42,670 nucleotides of DNA from the NCBI GenBank assembly GCA_017882045.1, contig JADGQF010000008.1, positions 1 through 42,670 on the forward strand, written 5' to 3'. The translations under genes were made by a program, and so were the position numbers. The notes under the pieces were generated by a model that made no database searches, was not told the origin of the DNA, and saw nothing but the letters and a program-made list of their open reading frames with translations. Origin of the DNA: Anaerolineales bacterium. GTDB taxonomy: Bacteria > Chloroflexota > Anaerolineae > CG2-30-64-16. This document shows, piece after piece, positions 1-9,034 of this stretch (the first letter of the stretch is position 1; the number at the start of each line of letters is the position of its first letter).

Positions 1-891
1 TCCGGCCGCGATGCGATGTACGGCCCCGTCGACCAGGCAGTTGACGTAGATATTACCGGCGCCGTCGACGATCACGTCATCGGGTTGGGGCAGCCGGGCA
101 ACGGTACCGATCTTGCCGTCCGGCCGGACGCGTTTCAGCGCGTTCCCGAACTCATCGGCGACCAAAATGCTGCCATCTTTCTCGGCCCAGGCCGCAACCG
201 GGCGGACGAAGCCGCGTGCGATCTCCCGGACCGTACTGCCGTCCAGGCTGACACGCAGCAGCGTCCCGTTCGGGCTGTCCGGCACGAGCAGGCTGGGGCC
301 GGCCGGGTCGTGTCTATCCAGCGCGATGCTGTCCAGGCCGGCGCTCGCGGTGCTGTTCCCGAGCGCAAGGAAAGGCGTGATCAGCCGGCTCGCCGGATCA
401 TAGCGCACCAGTCGGTCCTTGCCCTGTTCGGCGATAATTAAGTCCCCGCCGGGCAGCACCAGGATCCCCTCTGGTATACTCAGCCCCGTGGCGATCACGC
501 TTGGTGCAGCGCCGGAGACATAGCGCAGCAAGGCACCGTCGCTGGCATCCGTCAGGTACATCGAGCCGTCGGGCGCCAGCGCCAGGTCATCGGGGCTGGT
601 AAGGCCCTGCGCGAGGATTACGAAGTTGTCGCCCGGCGTTGCGCTCAGGGTGGGGGTGACAAGATCGCCGGCTGATCCCAACGGCTGCGGGGTGACATCT
701 CGGGCGACGATCGGTGGCGCCGGCGCGAGGGTGGCCTCTGCTGGGGGTCGCGGAGTTGTGGTTGGCAGGGGTACGACGGTTCCGGCGCCTGCCGCCCCGG
801 CGCCTGCCGCCGGGGGTGGTACCGCAGGCACATTTGTGCAGGCGGCAAGGGCCAGCAGCAGGAGCAGGCAGAGCAGACTTTTCATTCTCAT
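1..891 (-). CDS. Secreted lipoprotein with SMP-30/NHL-like beta-propeller (3' end outside window)
   Basis: The frame stays open for 297 codons from ATG 891 to the left edge, so the C-terminus is missing. The N-terminus is a lipoprotein signal (MRMKSLLCLLLLLALAAC) with lipobox LAAC, then a Pro/Ala/Thr-rich linker of about 60 residues. The rest shows repeated propeller-like strands of the SMP-30/gluconolactonase or NHL type: LTSPDDLALAPDGSMYLTDA, IPEGILVLPGGDLIIAEQ, AAWAEKDGSILVADEFGNAL and LPQPDDVIVDGAGNIYVNC. ATG 885 is an equally good start, with GGGG six bases upstream. It lies 64 bp after the transporter on the same strand and could be the last gene of that sugar operon. Ligand or reaction cannot be told; such propellers may be lactonases or sugar sensors. 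The fold call is fairly safe, the function is not. Confidence 0.75.
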   Translation of the reverse strand, partial: MRMKSLLCLLLLLALAACTNVPAVPPPAAGAGAAGAGTVVPLPTTTPRPPAEATLAPAPPIVARDVTPQPLGSAGDLVTPTLSATPGDNFVILAQGLTSPDDLALAPDGSMYLTDASDGALLRYVSGAAPSVIATGLSIPEGILVLPGGDLIIAEQGKDRLVRYDPASRLITPFLALGNSTASAGLDSIALDRHDPAGPSLLVPDSPNGTLLRVSLDGSTVREIARGFVRPVAAWAEKDGSILVADEFGNALKRVRPDGKIGTVARLPQPDDVIVDGAGNIYVNCLVDGAVHRIAAG

Positions 892-955
892 CCCCTATCT
901 CTCACTCGCAACTTGCACCCATTCTCGCGCTCCGGCCTGCTTCTGTGGGTGAGCT

Positions 956-2461
956 CTATTCCGCAAACCTTGAACCGGTATCTTGCCAGGGCACGGCCGG
1001 TGCTGGGCCAATCTCGGCCTGCAACCTCGTCCGCCGCACGCCCACCAGGGTTACACTGCTCAGGAGGAAGAGGACGCCATAGCACGCGAAGATGGCAAAG
1101 TAGCCCAGCCCCGCCCGGTAGTTGTTGAGGTAATCGGCCAACGGGCCGCCGATGCCGGCGCCGACCATCCCCGCGCCCGCACCGGCCAGGTTGGAAATAC
1201 CGAGGAAGCGCCCGGCCTCCGGACCGGGCACCAGTCGGGTGCCCAGCGCCCAGTTGGCGGTGGTAAACAGCCCGGTTGCCAGCCCGATGATGCTGCCGGC
1301 CACGTAGATCAGGCGCAGATCGGGGACCCAGGTGGTGCCCAGAAGCAGGAAGGCCCCCAGCGCGGCCAGCAGGCCGCTCAGACCGACGATCATCCGGTGG
1401 CCGAAGTGGTCCGAGAGCCAGCCGCCGGGGATGGCCGTCAACAGGGTGAAGATGCCGACCACCAGCATCAGGTTGCCTGTCAGCGCGGCTGCCGCTTCAC
1501 GCGTCATCGCAAAAGCGTACATCAGGAAGTACGGCGCGAAGCCCTGGATCGAGGTGACCGCGGCCAGGAACATGAGCCGGTTGACCACCCACCAGGTGAA
1601 GGAAGCGTGCCGTCGCGAGTCGTCGCGCCCCAGTGTGCCGGCTACTCCGGCCCACACGCCGACGACCACGGCAACTACCATCGCGACCAGCCCACCCAAG
1701 CCCACGCCGGTCGCCTTGGCCGCGGCCGCTCCGACGAATGGCCACGCGATCAGCCCTGCCAGTCCTCCGACCAGGCCACCGCCGGCCAATCCCGCGGCCG
1801 CACCCACGCCGATGCCGCCCAGCATGCCGAGCACGCGCAGCATCGGTGGGCCGAGCTGGCTTTCGGGCCTGACCTGCAGCGGCCGCTCGTGGACCGTGAA
1901 GAGGGTGACGAGCATCGTGATCAACAGCATCCCGCCGGTCGCGCAGATGGCCCAGTTGATCTTGCCCGCTCCGGCCAGCGGCGCGATGGTGAAAGCAATC
2001 AGGATCAGCGGCAGCAGTTCCATGATGGCCTTGACCCCCGAAGCCAGCCCGCGCTGCGCCTCGGGCACCAGGTCGGGGATGAGACCCTGCAGCGGACCGT
2101 GCGAGATGTTCGACGAGAACTGAAGCAGAAGCACCGCCACCAGGAGCGCCCAGTAGTTCCACGAAAGGCCGATCGCCGCCAGGAAAACCAGGTCCAGCAG
2201 GACGCCGATCAGGATGTACGGCCGGCGCCGCCCAAAGCGCAGGGTGCTGCGGTCGCTCAGCAAGCCGGCGGCCGGCTGTACGAGCATCGCGATGATCAGC
2301 CCTGCGGTGCGCATCAGACCCAGCGAGGTGTTCTTGATCTCCGGGCGGGCGAATGCGTCCACCAGGTAAGGCATAAAGATGGCGCCCACCGCGTTGTTGC
2401 GGATGTTCAGACCGAGCCAGAAGAGGTTGATGCTGAGGTAGTCGTACCAGCGCAGGCGCAA
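956..2461 (-). CDS. MFS / GPH-type sugar transporter with glycine-zipper insert
   Basis: A 12-TM major-facilitator protein of about 501 residues. The loop after TM2 reads GLLSDRSTLRFGRRRPYI, the MFS motif A form typical of sugar:cation symporters of the GPH and SLC45/sucrose-transporter kind. I place the start at TTG 2461: AAAGGA lies six bases upstream and overlaps the PIG-L stop, whereas ATG 2512 would overlap PIG-L by about 40 bp without a clear ribosome site. Between the two six-helix halves is a very Gly/Ala-rich hydrophobic stretch of about 80 residues (GVGAAAGLAGGG, GGLAGLIAWPFVGAAAA) resembling glycine-zipper segments; this is unusual for the family. As fourth gene after an oxidoreductase, an alpha-mannosidase and a deacetylase, it probably imports the sugar they process. 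The substrate is inferred, not shown. Confidence 0.85.
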   Translation of the reverse strand: MRLRWYDYLSINLFWLGLNIRNNAVGAIFMPYLVDAFARPEIKNTSLGLMRTAGLIIAMLVQPAAGLLSDRSTLRFGRRRPYILIGVLLDLVFLAAIGLSWNYWALLVAVLLLQFSSNISHGPLQGLIPDLVPEAQRGLASGVKAIMELLPLILIAFTIAPLAGAGKINWAICATGGMLLITMLVTLFTVHERPLQVRPESQLGPPMLRVLGMLGGIGVGAAAGLAGGGLVGGLAGLIAWPFVGAAAAKATGVGLGGLVAMVVAVVVGVWAGVAGTLGRDDSRRHASFTWWVVNRLMFLAAVTSIQGFAPYFLMYAFAMTREAAAALTGNLMLVVGIFTLLTAIPGGWLSDHFGHRMIVGLSGLLAALGAFLLLGTTWVPDLRLIYVAGSIIGLATGLFTTANWALGTRLVPGPEAGRFLGISNLAGAGAGMVGAGIGGPLADYLNNYRAGLGYFAIFACYGVLFLLSSVTLVGVRRTRLQAEIGPAPAVPWQDTGSRFAE

Positions 2462-2471
2462 TCTGGTTCCT

Positions 2472-3332
2472 TTACCGGAGACCGGCGAACAAATCGGCGT
2501 GTTTGCGTCCATTCGGCGGGTAAGCTTGCATGTATAGCTCGTAGCGCTGCGCCTGCCGGAACAGCAATCCCAGGATGCCACGCGCGCGGCCGGGTCCGCC
2601 CCCCTGGCTGCAGTGGCAGGCGCCCGCGTCTTGCTTTATCGTCCGGTAGGCGCGGATGTCGAGACGCACGTTGATCTTATCGTCCCGCACGCCCACCTGG
2701 GTCATGTCGATGTCGCCGTTACGCCCGAAGTGTCGCGGGTCCTTGCCTGTCAGGCGCATGAAGAGCAGCATCCAGCGCAGACTGCTGCGGGGCAGCACCC
2801 CGTAATATAGCCGGTCCGGCAGCCAGGGCGTGCAGTTATCGGGCAGCAACGCCGGGTAGGCGGGCGGGTTGGTCAGGGCCTGCCAGGCCCGGTTGACGGC
2901 ATGGTTCACCCGGATATGATCGGGATGGAAGTAGCCACCCGTCGGGTCGTGGGCGACGATCACCTGCGGCTTGATCTCGCAAATCAGGCGCAGGACATCA
3001 CGCGCCACGTCGTCGAGATCGGCCTGGTAAAGGCTTTCCGGGTGATGGTTCTCCGGGCTGCCCTCCATGCCGCTGTCGCGGTACCCCAGCCTATGCAGCT
3101 GCACGCCCAGCACCCGGCAGGCGCATTCCAGTTCCTCCCGGCGCACGGCGACCATGTTGCGCGGCGCATCGGGGCAGGTCGGGTCTGGCGCATAAGAACC
3201 GGCCGCGCCATCGGTGACGATGCAGACGTGCACATCCACGCCTTCGCGCGCATATTTCGCTAACATGCCCCCGGAGCCGAACGACTCGTCGTCCGGGTGG
3301 GCAAAGAATCCCAACAAACGATACTTAGACAA
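2472..3332 (-). CDS. PIG-L / LmbE family N-acetyl-sugar deacetylase
   Basis: 286 residues, the usual family length. The zinc site is visible: AHPDDE at 11-16 (ligands His12, Asp15; Asp14 the likely general base) and HPDH at 136-139 (third ligand His139). The family removes N-acetyl groups from GlcNAc-type sugars or hydrolyses mycothiol/bacillithiol-like conjugates. TSxPAH-like spacing and the C-terminal QAYPPNGR segment resemble mycothiol S-conjugate-amidase-like members, but here the neighbours are sugar catabolic genes, so an N-acetylated saccharide is as likely. Start is TTG 3332, with GGAG seven bases upstream; no better start lies between it and GH38, 53 bp away. Co-transcribed with GH38 upstream and the transporter downstream. 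Confidence 0.9.
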   Translation of the reverse strand: MSKYRLLGFFAHPDDESFGSGGMLAKYAREGVDVHVCIVTDGAAGSYAPDPTCPDAPRNMVAVRREELECACRVLGVQLHRLGYRDSGMEGSPENHHPESLYQADLDDVARDVLRLICEIKPQVIVAHDPTGGYFHPDHIRVNHAVNRAWQALTNPPAYPALLPDNCTPWLPDRLYYGVLPRSSLRWMLLFMRLTGKDPRHFGRNGDIDMTQVGVRDDKINVRLDIRAYRTIKQDAGACHCSQGGGPGRARGILGLLFRQAQRYELYMQAYPPNGRKHADLFAGLR

Positions 3333-3385
3333 AGACTTGCTCCATTATGGCGTTGCCCATCGCCCGTCGCCGGGCTCCTGGCACT

Positions 3386-6274
3386 CTATCCGAACCTGAC
3401 GGTCACGATTTCGTGCGGGCGGGCCGAGAAAGTGACGCTGCCGTCGGGGTCCACCACCAGAGGGGCGCCTCCCTGTTCGTCCAGGCGCACGCGTGCCGCA
3501 GACGCGAATCTTAGCCAGGGCGCCAGGCGCACTTCAGTTGGCTGGCTCTCTATGTTATAACCGCGTACGACCAACCCATGGCTGTCCTCGGCAGTTTTGA
3601 CGGCGCTGATGACAAACGACGCCGGTTCGCTGCTCAGCAGCGAAGCCCGCGCGGGCAAGCGCCCTGCATGCAGCGGGACGGTAAGGGTCTGCAATGGCGC
3701 GTCAAAGGCGTACGCCTCCAGGTACGCGCCGGTCGCGAGCCAGTCACCGGCATGTGGGATGATGGAGTATTCGAAGCGATGGCGGCCCGGCTCCTGGGCG
3801 CCGGGGGTGGCGATGGCCGGGCCGGCGTGACCGCGACGCGTCGCAAAGTCATCGCGCGACAGCCAGCCGACGCAGCGTAGCAGCGTCAGCGCAATCTCGC
3901 ACCCGCCGCCCTCCGGCGCCCTGACTTCCACTTCCGGCAGCCCCTTGGCGGCGACCATTAGGCCCGCTCCGCCGTCTGACACATCCGTCCATATCCGTTG
4001 CGGCACTTCTGGCCGGGGCTGCTCGGCCCAGGTCTCATCTGCCAGGGGCAGGGCGACCGGGCGGCGCACGACCTGGAAGTGCCCGTCGTAGTCGGCCGCC
4101 TTGACCGCAAATGGCGCCGGGAAGTGGACCCGCAGGCGATGGTCGCGTGACCGGTTATCCAGTTCCGTGATCACGTCGACCCGTGCGCTGCCCGGCGCCA
4201 GAGTGGCCGTGGTGCGGACGGAAAGCGGCGCTTCTCCGGCCCGGCTACGCCGATCAGCGGCGAGCCCGGCGGGGACGGGCAGGGTATACGAGAACTCCAG
4301 CGTCTGGCGCACACCGTCATCGCTCATCTGCACGCTGACCGGTGCAAGGGGCTCGGTGTTGCCCAGGCTCACCGGCCGGTCGCCGGCCGGGGGCGAGTAG
4401 TTGTACTCATCGCCGCTGTCGCCACCGTCGACCAGCAGATTGAGGCCCAGGTAGCGCAAGCCGCTGCGCTTATCGGTTATGCTGAGTGTAGCATCCGCCC
4501 GGCCGGCTTCAACCAGCAGGAACTCGTTTTCGATTGAGGAGCCTGCCGCCGGCCGGCCGCTGCCGGCGCCCGCATTTGGGGCGCGGCCGGTCAGCCAGAA
4601 GGTGCGGTAGCCGTGACCGGGCACGTCCTGGGCCAGAAACTCCACGCTGGTGACCACAGCCACGGCATGCGCGATAAAGGTGCTGATGCCTTGATCGGCC
4701 AGAAAGTGCGGAAGGGCTTCCATGCCCCGGCCGAGCGCTTCGTAGTTCGGCTCGGACACCTCGCCCAACACGGCCTCAATACGCACGGTCGAGCCCTCGC
4801 GCCGGAAATCCAGGTCGACCAGGTTCAGGCCGCCGGCGGAGCCGCCCTGCACCATGCCGAAAAGCTGCATCAGGCTGTCCCGATCCAGCACTTCGTAGGC
4901 TATCTCGGTTGTCTCGCTGCCCACCACGCGCAAGGGTAGCGCCTGGCCGCGTTCGTCCACAACCGCGTACTCCTCGGCGCTGGCTAGTTGCAGCGCCGCC
5001 CGGACCACCCCGCTGCGCTGCCCGGACACGGGGTTAAAGACGACGATGGCCGATGCGGCGTTACCTGCCGGAAAGCCGGCGGGAGTTTGGGTGTCTACTG
5101 CCGCGCCCAGTGAGGCCAGGCTCTGGCGTGTGATCTGCTCGGCGATCTGTTCGACCTGGTCGAAGCGCGGCCGCATCTCGTCGTGCACCTGATCGATGCC
5201 GCAACCACAGATCGAGTCGTGCGGGTGGCATTCCAGCAGCATGCGCCAGGCCTCGCGCAGGATGGGCGCCGGGTCCTGCAGTGCCTGGGAGGCAGGACCG
5301 GTGACACCCAGCAGGCTCGCCCACGCGCTGAACGGCTCGGCCCATTTCTCCAGCAGTGACTGGCAGGCATGGTTGCGCTGCTTGATCCACATGCGTGTCG
5401 ACAACACGTTGGGCAAGAGGGGCGAATGCTTGGAACTGCGCAGCTCGCCGCTCACCGTAGGAATCGGCAGGTGCTCGGCCTGGATCTTGGACCGTACGGC
5501 AGCGAAGTAGGCCGGCAGGGTGGAGTGGACGAGCCGGTCACCGCCAAGCTTGTCCTGGAGGTAGGCGACGGCTGCGGGCGTCGCGGGCTGCGGCTCGACG
5601 TGGTCGCCGCCCTGCATGAGAAGGATTTCCCCGGCTGCGCTGTGGGCAGCCAGCGAATCGCGCCGGCGGATCACCTCTGCCACCAGGGCGGCGCGGGCGG
5701 CAGGGTCATCGCTTGCGACTGTGACGACTGGCAGGCCGGCCGCGTTGGCATAGTTGTCACGCAGGAAGGACAGCAGCACGCGCGACCCGTCCGGCGCCGC
5801 CCACCAGAGCTCGACAGGCTCGTCGGCCAGCCCGCGCCAGAGGGCCGCCGTGTCAATGCCGAAGCCTTGCAGGATCTGCGGTAATTGACCGATATGGCCG
5901 AAAGGGTCCGGCGTGTAGCCAACCTGCATCGTGAGGCCGAAGCGGCGGGCCGCGCGGTCGCCCTGCAAGAGGTTACGCAACAGTGATTCCGGGCTGACCA
6001 GGAACTCGTCGGGCATCACATACCACGGGCCGATCAGCAGGCGCCCGCTCTGGACGTAGCGGCGAATTTCCTCGGCTCGCTCCGGACGCATCTGCAGATA
6101 GTCGTCCAGCACGATGGTTTGGCCATCGAGCATAAAGTGGCGGTAATCCGGGTCGCGCGCCAAAATCCCCAGCAGTTCGTCGACCAGGTGCACCAGTTTC
6201 AGGCGAAAAACCTGGAACGGCAGATACCATTCGCGATCCCAGTGGGTATGCGAGATAAGATGGATCGTGGACAT
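3386..6274 (-). CDS. Glycoside hydrolase family 38 alpha-mannosidase
   Basis: 962 residues, full length for GH38. The N-terminal catalytic domain opens with ISHTHWDREW: His11 and Asp13 match the zinc ligands of the family. YTPDPFGH follows, with Asp123 as the expected nucleophile, and HPHDSICG has His352/Asp353 at the fourth ligand position. The three-helix segment and large beta-sandwich C-terminal part (residues 400-960) are present. There is no signal peptide, so it probably acts in the cytoplasm on imported manno-oligosaccharides. GTG 6280 is in frame just upstream, but ATG 6274 has GGGAG five bases before it. It lies 20 bp after the Gfo/Idh gene, so they are likely co-transcribed. Substrate linkage is inferred from family only. 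Confidence 0.95.
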   Translation of the reverse strand: MSTIHLISHTHWDREWYLPFQVFRLKLVHLVDELLGILARDPDYRHFMLDGQTIVLDDYLQMRPERAEEIRRYVQSGRLLIGPWYVMPDEFLVSPESLLRNLLQGDRAARRFGLTMQVGYTPDPFGHIGQLPQILQGFGIDTAALWRGLADEPVELWWAAPDGSRVLLSFLRDNYANAAGLPVVTVASDDPAARAALVAEVIRRRDSLAAHSAAGEILLMQGGDHVEPQPATPAAVAYLQDKLGGDRLVHSTLPAYFAAVRSKIQAEHLPIPTVSGELRSSKHSPLLPNVLSTRMWIKQRNHACQSLLEKWAEPFSAWASLLGVTGPASQALQDPAPILREAWRMLLECHPHDSICGCGIDQVHDEMRPRFDQVEQIAEQITRQSLASLGAAVDTQTPAGFPAGNAASAIVVFNPVSGQRSGVVRAALQLASAEEYAVVDERGQALPLRVVGSETTEIAYEVLDRDSLMQLFGMVQGGSAGGLNLVDLDFRREGSTVRIEAVLGEVSEPNYEALGRGMEALPHFLADQGISTFIAHAVAVVTSVEFLAQDVPGHGYRTFWLTGRAPNAGAGSGRPAAGSSIENEFLLVEAGRADATLSITDKRSGLRYLGLNLLVDGGDSGDEYNYSPPAGDRPVSLGNTEPLAPVSVQMSDDGVRQTLEFSYTLPVPAGLAADRRSRAGEAPLSVRTTATLAPGSARVDVITELDNRSRDHRLRVHFPAPFAVKAADYDGHFQVVRRPVALPLADETWAEQPRPEVPQRIWTDVSDGGAGLMVAAKGLPEVEVRAPEGGGCEIALTLLRCVGWLSRDDFATRRGHAGPAIATPGAQEPGRHRFEYSIIPHAGDWLATGAYLEAYAFDAPLQTLTVPLHAGRLPARASLLSSEPASFVISAVKTAEDSHGLVVRGYNIESQPTEVRLAPWLRFASAARVRLDEQGGAPLVVDPDGSVTFSARPHEIVTVRFG

Positions 6275-6294
6275 TACCACTCCCGTTGCGTCGC

Positions 6295-7278
6295 TTATAG
6301 GTTGACCGGCTTCCCCTCTTTCGCGGACGTGAGCAACGCCACGATGGCCGCCGCGTTACCGCGGCTGTCGGCGTACGAAACGCGCGGCGCCTTGCCTGTC
6401 AGGATGCAGTCCGCCATGTCCTCGATTTCGCCCGCGTATAGCTCCGGACTGCTGATATCGATCGCTTCCGGTTCCGCGTCGCCGTGCGTCAGCCAGATCT
6501 GCGCGCGCGTGGCCGGCTGGAAGGGCACAGGCACGCTGATCGTGCCCTCGCTGCCGACAACCTCGAAATGCTGGCGGTGGGGCACCCGGAAGCCGCAGTC
6601 GAACTGCCCGGCTGCGTCGCCGTTAAATCGCATCTGCCCGGCGAACATCTCGTCCACTCCGTGCACGCCCGTTGTCTGCCGTCCGAAGACCTCCACGGGC
6701 TCCTGTCCGAGCAGGTAACGCGTGTAGCTGATGGGATAGCAGCCGACATCCCAGATGCTGCCGCCACCGAGAGCGGCGTTCAGCCGCACGTTGCCTTCGT
6801 CCGCGATCTGAAAGCTGAAAGACCCCCGGATGAGTCGCACTTTCCCGATGGCCCCGCCGTCGACCAGTTCTTTGACCTTGAGGGTCTGCAGGTGATGGCG
6901 GTACATGAACGCTTCCGCGACCACCACACCGGCGCCGGTTGCGGCAGCCGCAATTTCGTCCACCTGTGCAGCCGTCTGGCCCATCGGCTTTTCGCAGAGG
7001 ACGTGTTTGCCGGCTTGCGCCGCCCGGATGGCCCAGGGAGCGTGCAGACTGTTCGGCAATGAAACATAGACCACGTCGATGTCCGGATCGGCAAGCAGCG
7101 CCTCATAGCTGTCAAAAGCGCGCGGGATGTCCCATTCACGGGCATAAGCGCGCGCCCGCTCGCCGTCGCGGCTGGCCACCGCCGCCAGTTCGTTGCGTTG
7201 CGATGCGCGCAGCGGTGGAATCACGGAGCGATTGATGTGGCCGGTACTGAGAAGACCCCAACGAAGACGTTCAGGCAT
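6295..7278 (-). CDS. Gfo/Idh/MocA family NAD(P)-dependent sugar oxidoreductase
   Basis: 327 residues. The N-terminal Rossmann fold starts WGLLSTGHIN (dinucleotide loop), followed by VYVSLPNSLH and HVLCEKPMG, whose EKP lysine is conserved. The C-terminal alpha/beta domain has GGGSIWDVGCYPIS, the usual catalytic-site segment. The family oxidises or reduces sugars, inositols and related polyols. ATG 7278 is chosen over ATG 7284 because AGGAG is seven bases upstream of the first but only one base from the second. It is the first gene of a minus-strand operon with GH38, PIG-L and a transporter, so it likely works on the sugar released or imported by these. A 180-nt leader separates it from a TATAAT box at 7463-7468. 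Confidence 0.92.
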   Translation of the reverse strand: MPERLRWGLLSTGHINRSVIPPLRASQRNELAAVASRDGERARAYAREWDIPRAFDSYEALLADPDIDVVYVSLPNSLHAPWAIRAAQAGKHVLCEKPMGQTAAQVDEIAAAATGAGVVVAEAFMYRHHLQTLKVKELVDGGAIGKVRLIRGSFSFQIADEGNVRLNAALGGGSIWDVGCYPISYTRYLLGQEPVEVFGRQTTGVHGVDEMFAGQMRFNGDAAGQFDCGFRVPHRQHFEVVGSEGTISVPVPFQPATRAQIWLTHGDAEPEAIDISSPELYAGEIEDMADCILTGKAPRVSYADSRGNAAAIVALLTSAKEGKPVNL

Positions 7279-7307
7279 GTGCATGCTCCTGCTCAGAAAT
7301 AGCCTGC

Positions 7308-7460
7308 CTACTTGCTCACCTGGTTTACCCAGGCCGCAATGGCTGAGGTATCGGCGTAGTCGGGCGTCAAGGCCACGACGCGCCATTGATACGACGCAAG
7401 CTTGCCTTGCGTGTCACAGTGCCCCAGCGGACTCTGTGGAGTCCGTAGACTCCGTGGGCT
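7308..7460 (-). other. Possible coding remnant (C-terminal tail) in operon leader
   Basis: About 50 open codons end in TAG 7308-7310, with no convincing start. The last 32 (GKLASYQWRVVALTPDYADT then SAIAAWVNQVSK) have high GC at third positions and protein-like composition, unlike random leader DNA. It could be the 3' end of a lost gene, left when DNA upstream was deleted, or a chance frame. I cannot assign a family. It shares its space with the dyad repeats and the TATAAT box of the oxidoreductase operon. Confidence 0.25.
7429..7453. repeat. Interleaved inverted repeats (two competing hairpins / operator-like)
   Basis: Three 6-bp blocks make two overlapping dyads. GGACTC (7429-7434) pairs with GAGTCC (7439-7444) across TGTG; GGAGTC (7438-7443) pairs with GACTCC (7448-7453) across CGTA. 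They cannot form together in RNA. They lie just downstream of the minus-strand TATAAT, where either a repressor site or a switching leader hairpin would act. Confidence 0.5.
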
Positions 7461-7462
7461 CT

Positions 7463-7468
7463 ATTATA
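7463..7468 (-). promoter_or_regulatory. -10 element TATAAT for the GH38 sugar operon
   Basis: On the minus strand the sequence is a perfect TATAAT. No good -35 lies at 16-18 bp (a TTGAGG is 21 bp away), which suggests dependence on an activator or an extended element. It would give a leader of about 180 nt before the oxidoreductase ATG 7278. Confidence 0.45.
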
Positions 7469-7491
7469 CCATGCTGATAACACGCCCAGCC

Positions 7492-8804
7492 TCAACCTAA
7501 GGCTTCGCCAGGCGCCAGGCTGACCTTCTCGGCGGTGAGCGTGCGCGCCTCTTCGACTGCTGCCGGACGGATGTCGATCGGGACGCGCCCGTGGAGCGGG
7601 CTGAGACGGACCCCGAACGTCGAGGCGCTCCAGAAGAGGCGCGCAAATGGCCGCATGAAGCCGGCGAGATCTGCGCTGCGTCGCAACTCCGCCAGGGTGG
7701 CGTCATCCCAGCCGCCGAAGAGGGCGTACAGGAAGGCGAACGGCGGAAAACTGAGCAGGATGCCGATGAAGAAAATGATCACGCTGGTTATCTGTTCGCC
7801 CTGCCAGATCAGGCCCGTCAGCCAGCGCAGGATAACATAGTGGACCGCGCCGGCCAGCAGAGGCGCGCCGAGAGATTGCCAGAAATAGAAGAGCTGGCGG
7901 AAACACATTTGTAGGCCTGGGCCGAGTAGTATTGGCTGAGCACTCGACGGTCGTGCGAGATGGCCTCGGAGATCGAAGGCATCAGGTTGCTGTAGAGGGT
8001 AGCGAGCACGTTGAACGAGAAGATGAAGTTGTGCGCCAGGCCCCAGTTGCCCCAAATCTCGGCGTAGTTGATCAGCCTTGCCTGTGTGATCCATATCTCG
8101 GCGGCCTGGCCGAGACCCCAGGCCATCGAGCCCAGCATCTCGAAGACCCCGAAGCGGAAGCCGTTCTTGATCACCTCCCAATCGAAGTGGGCCAGAAAGA
8201 GCACCCGTAACCCCAGGCCCAGCCGACGGTAGAGCCAGACGCCGACCACGAACACGAGCACCTCCGCCGCGTAGGCCGCCACTCCCAGGCCCAGCAGCCC
8301 GACCATCGCCGCGCCGAAGACCGGATGGGCGCGCCCCCAGGCGTAGCCAATGGTGACAATGACCGGCTGAGTCAGCATCGGAAAGACGAGACCGAGCCCC
8401 AGGTCCAGGATCTGTGCGTAGTCGAAGCGTTGGAAACCGGTCAGGGCGTAACGCATCACCTCCAGAAAGCCGGGGATCTGGATGAAGGTGTGGATGATGA
8501 TGCTCCAGGAATAGAGTGCATACGCCGAGCGCGGCACAACGGTGCTGGATAGCGCGACCACCAGGGCCACCTGAATCACGCCGGAGAGCGCTTGCCACCA
8601 GATGAATAACTGCCCGTACTGGATGCCGCGGCGCGGGTCGTGGACGCGGTATTCGGAGAGGAACTTGACGAAGGCCGCGCTGGTGCCTATATCGAAGAAC
8701 AACCACGCGACGTTGAAGAATTGAGTCGCCCGCCCCCAGATGCCCAGCGACTCAGCGGAGGGCAGGATGTAGACGGGCAGGATCAGGTTCTGATAAATGA
8801 TCAA
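7492..8804 (-). pseudogene. Wzx/MATE-like polysaccharide flippase, N-terminally truncated and frameshifted
   Basis: A polytopic membrane protein of the oligosaccharide flippase (MVF) type. The first frame reads from 8804 (IYQNLILPVYILPSAESLG, then many TM helices) to about 7911. There the frame changes at TACAAATGTGTTTCC: one frame ends in an Arg/Ser-poor tail, while the other continues a natural protein (FRQLFYFWQSLGAPLLAG, then two more TM helices) to TGA 7492. Two extra or one missing base in the TGTG run would repair it. The N-terminus is also abnormal: only TTG 8804 can start it, with no ribosome site, and the usual first helix and preceding 30-40 residues are absent. It directly abuts the cut-off reading frame of another gene (8801-9034), so a deletion junction lies near 8805-8815. 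The frameshift alone could be a sequencing error; the missing front is harder to explain that way. Confidence 0.75.
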
Positions 8805-9034
8805 AGGCGGGAGTCTGGCTGCGGCGCGTCGTCGTTAAGGACCAGCACCTGCGCGTGCGTCGGATCGTCGACGAGCGTGAAGTGCGCCATGACCAGCGCC
8901 TGGCGCACGCGGCCGTCGGGTCCCGCATAATAGACGGATGGCGCGGCGCCGGGTTGAACCGACTGGGCGCACGCAGGGTAAACGCCGAGGAAGACAAGAA
9001 CGAGGGCAATCAAAACGGCAGTGTTTCGGCGCAT
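8801..9034 (-). pseudogene. Truncated N-terminal piece of a secreted protein
   Basis: 77 codons from ATG 9034. A clear signal peptide (MRRNTAVLIALVLVFLGVYP then ACAQS) is followed by about 55 residues containing VYYAGPDGRVRQAL and THAQVLVLNDDAPQPD. The latter looks like the start of a Rossmann-like strand-turn in a larger extracytoplasmic protein, and the frame then stops after seven more codons exactly where the flippase begins. I read it as the front of a gene whose body was deleted together with the front of the flippase. A real 77-residue secreted protein cannot be excluded. Divergent from the glycosyltransferase at 9232. Confidence 0.5.

Noticed and set aside
983-2674. 563-codon open frame on the plus strand opposite the sugar transporter
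   Set aside because: Its product is rich in Arg, Gln, His and Asp with no fold-like pattern. It mirrors a TM protein gene with high GC at third positions, the usual antisense shadow. The minus strand has the MFS motif.
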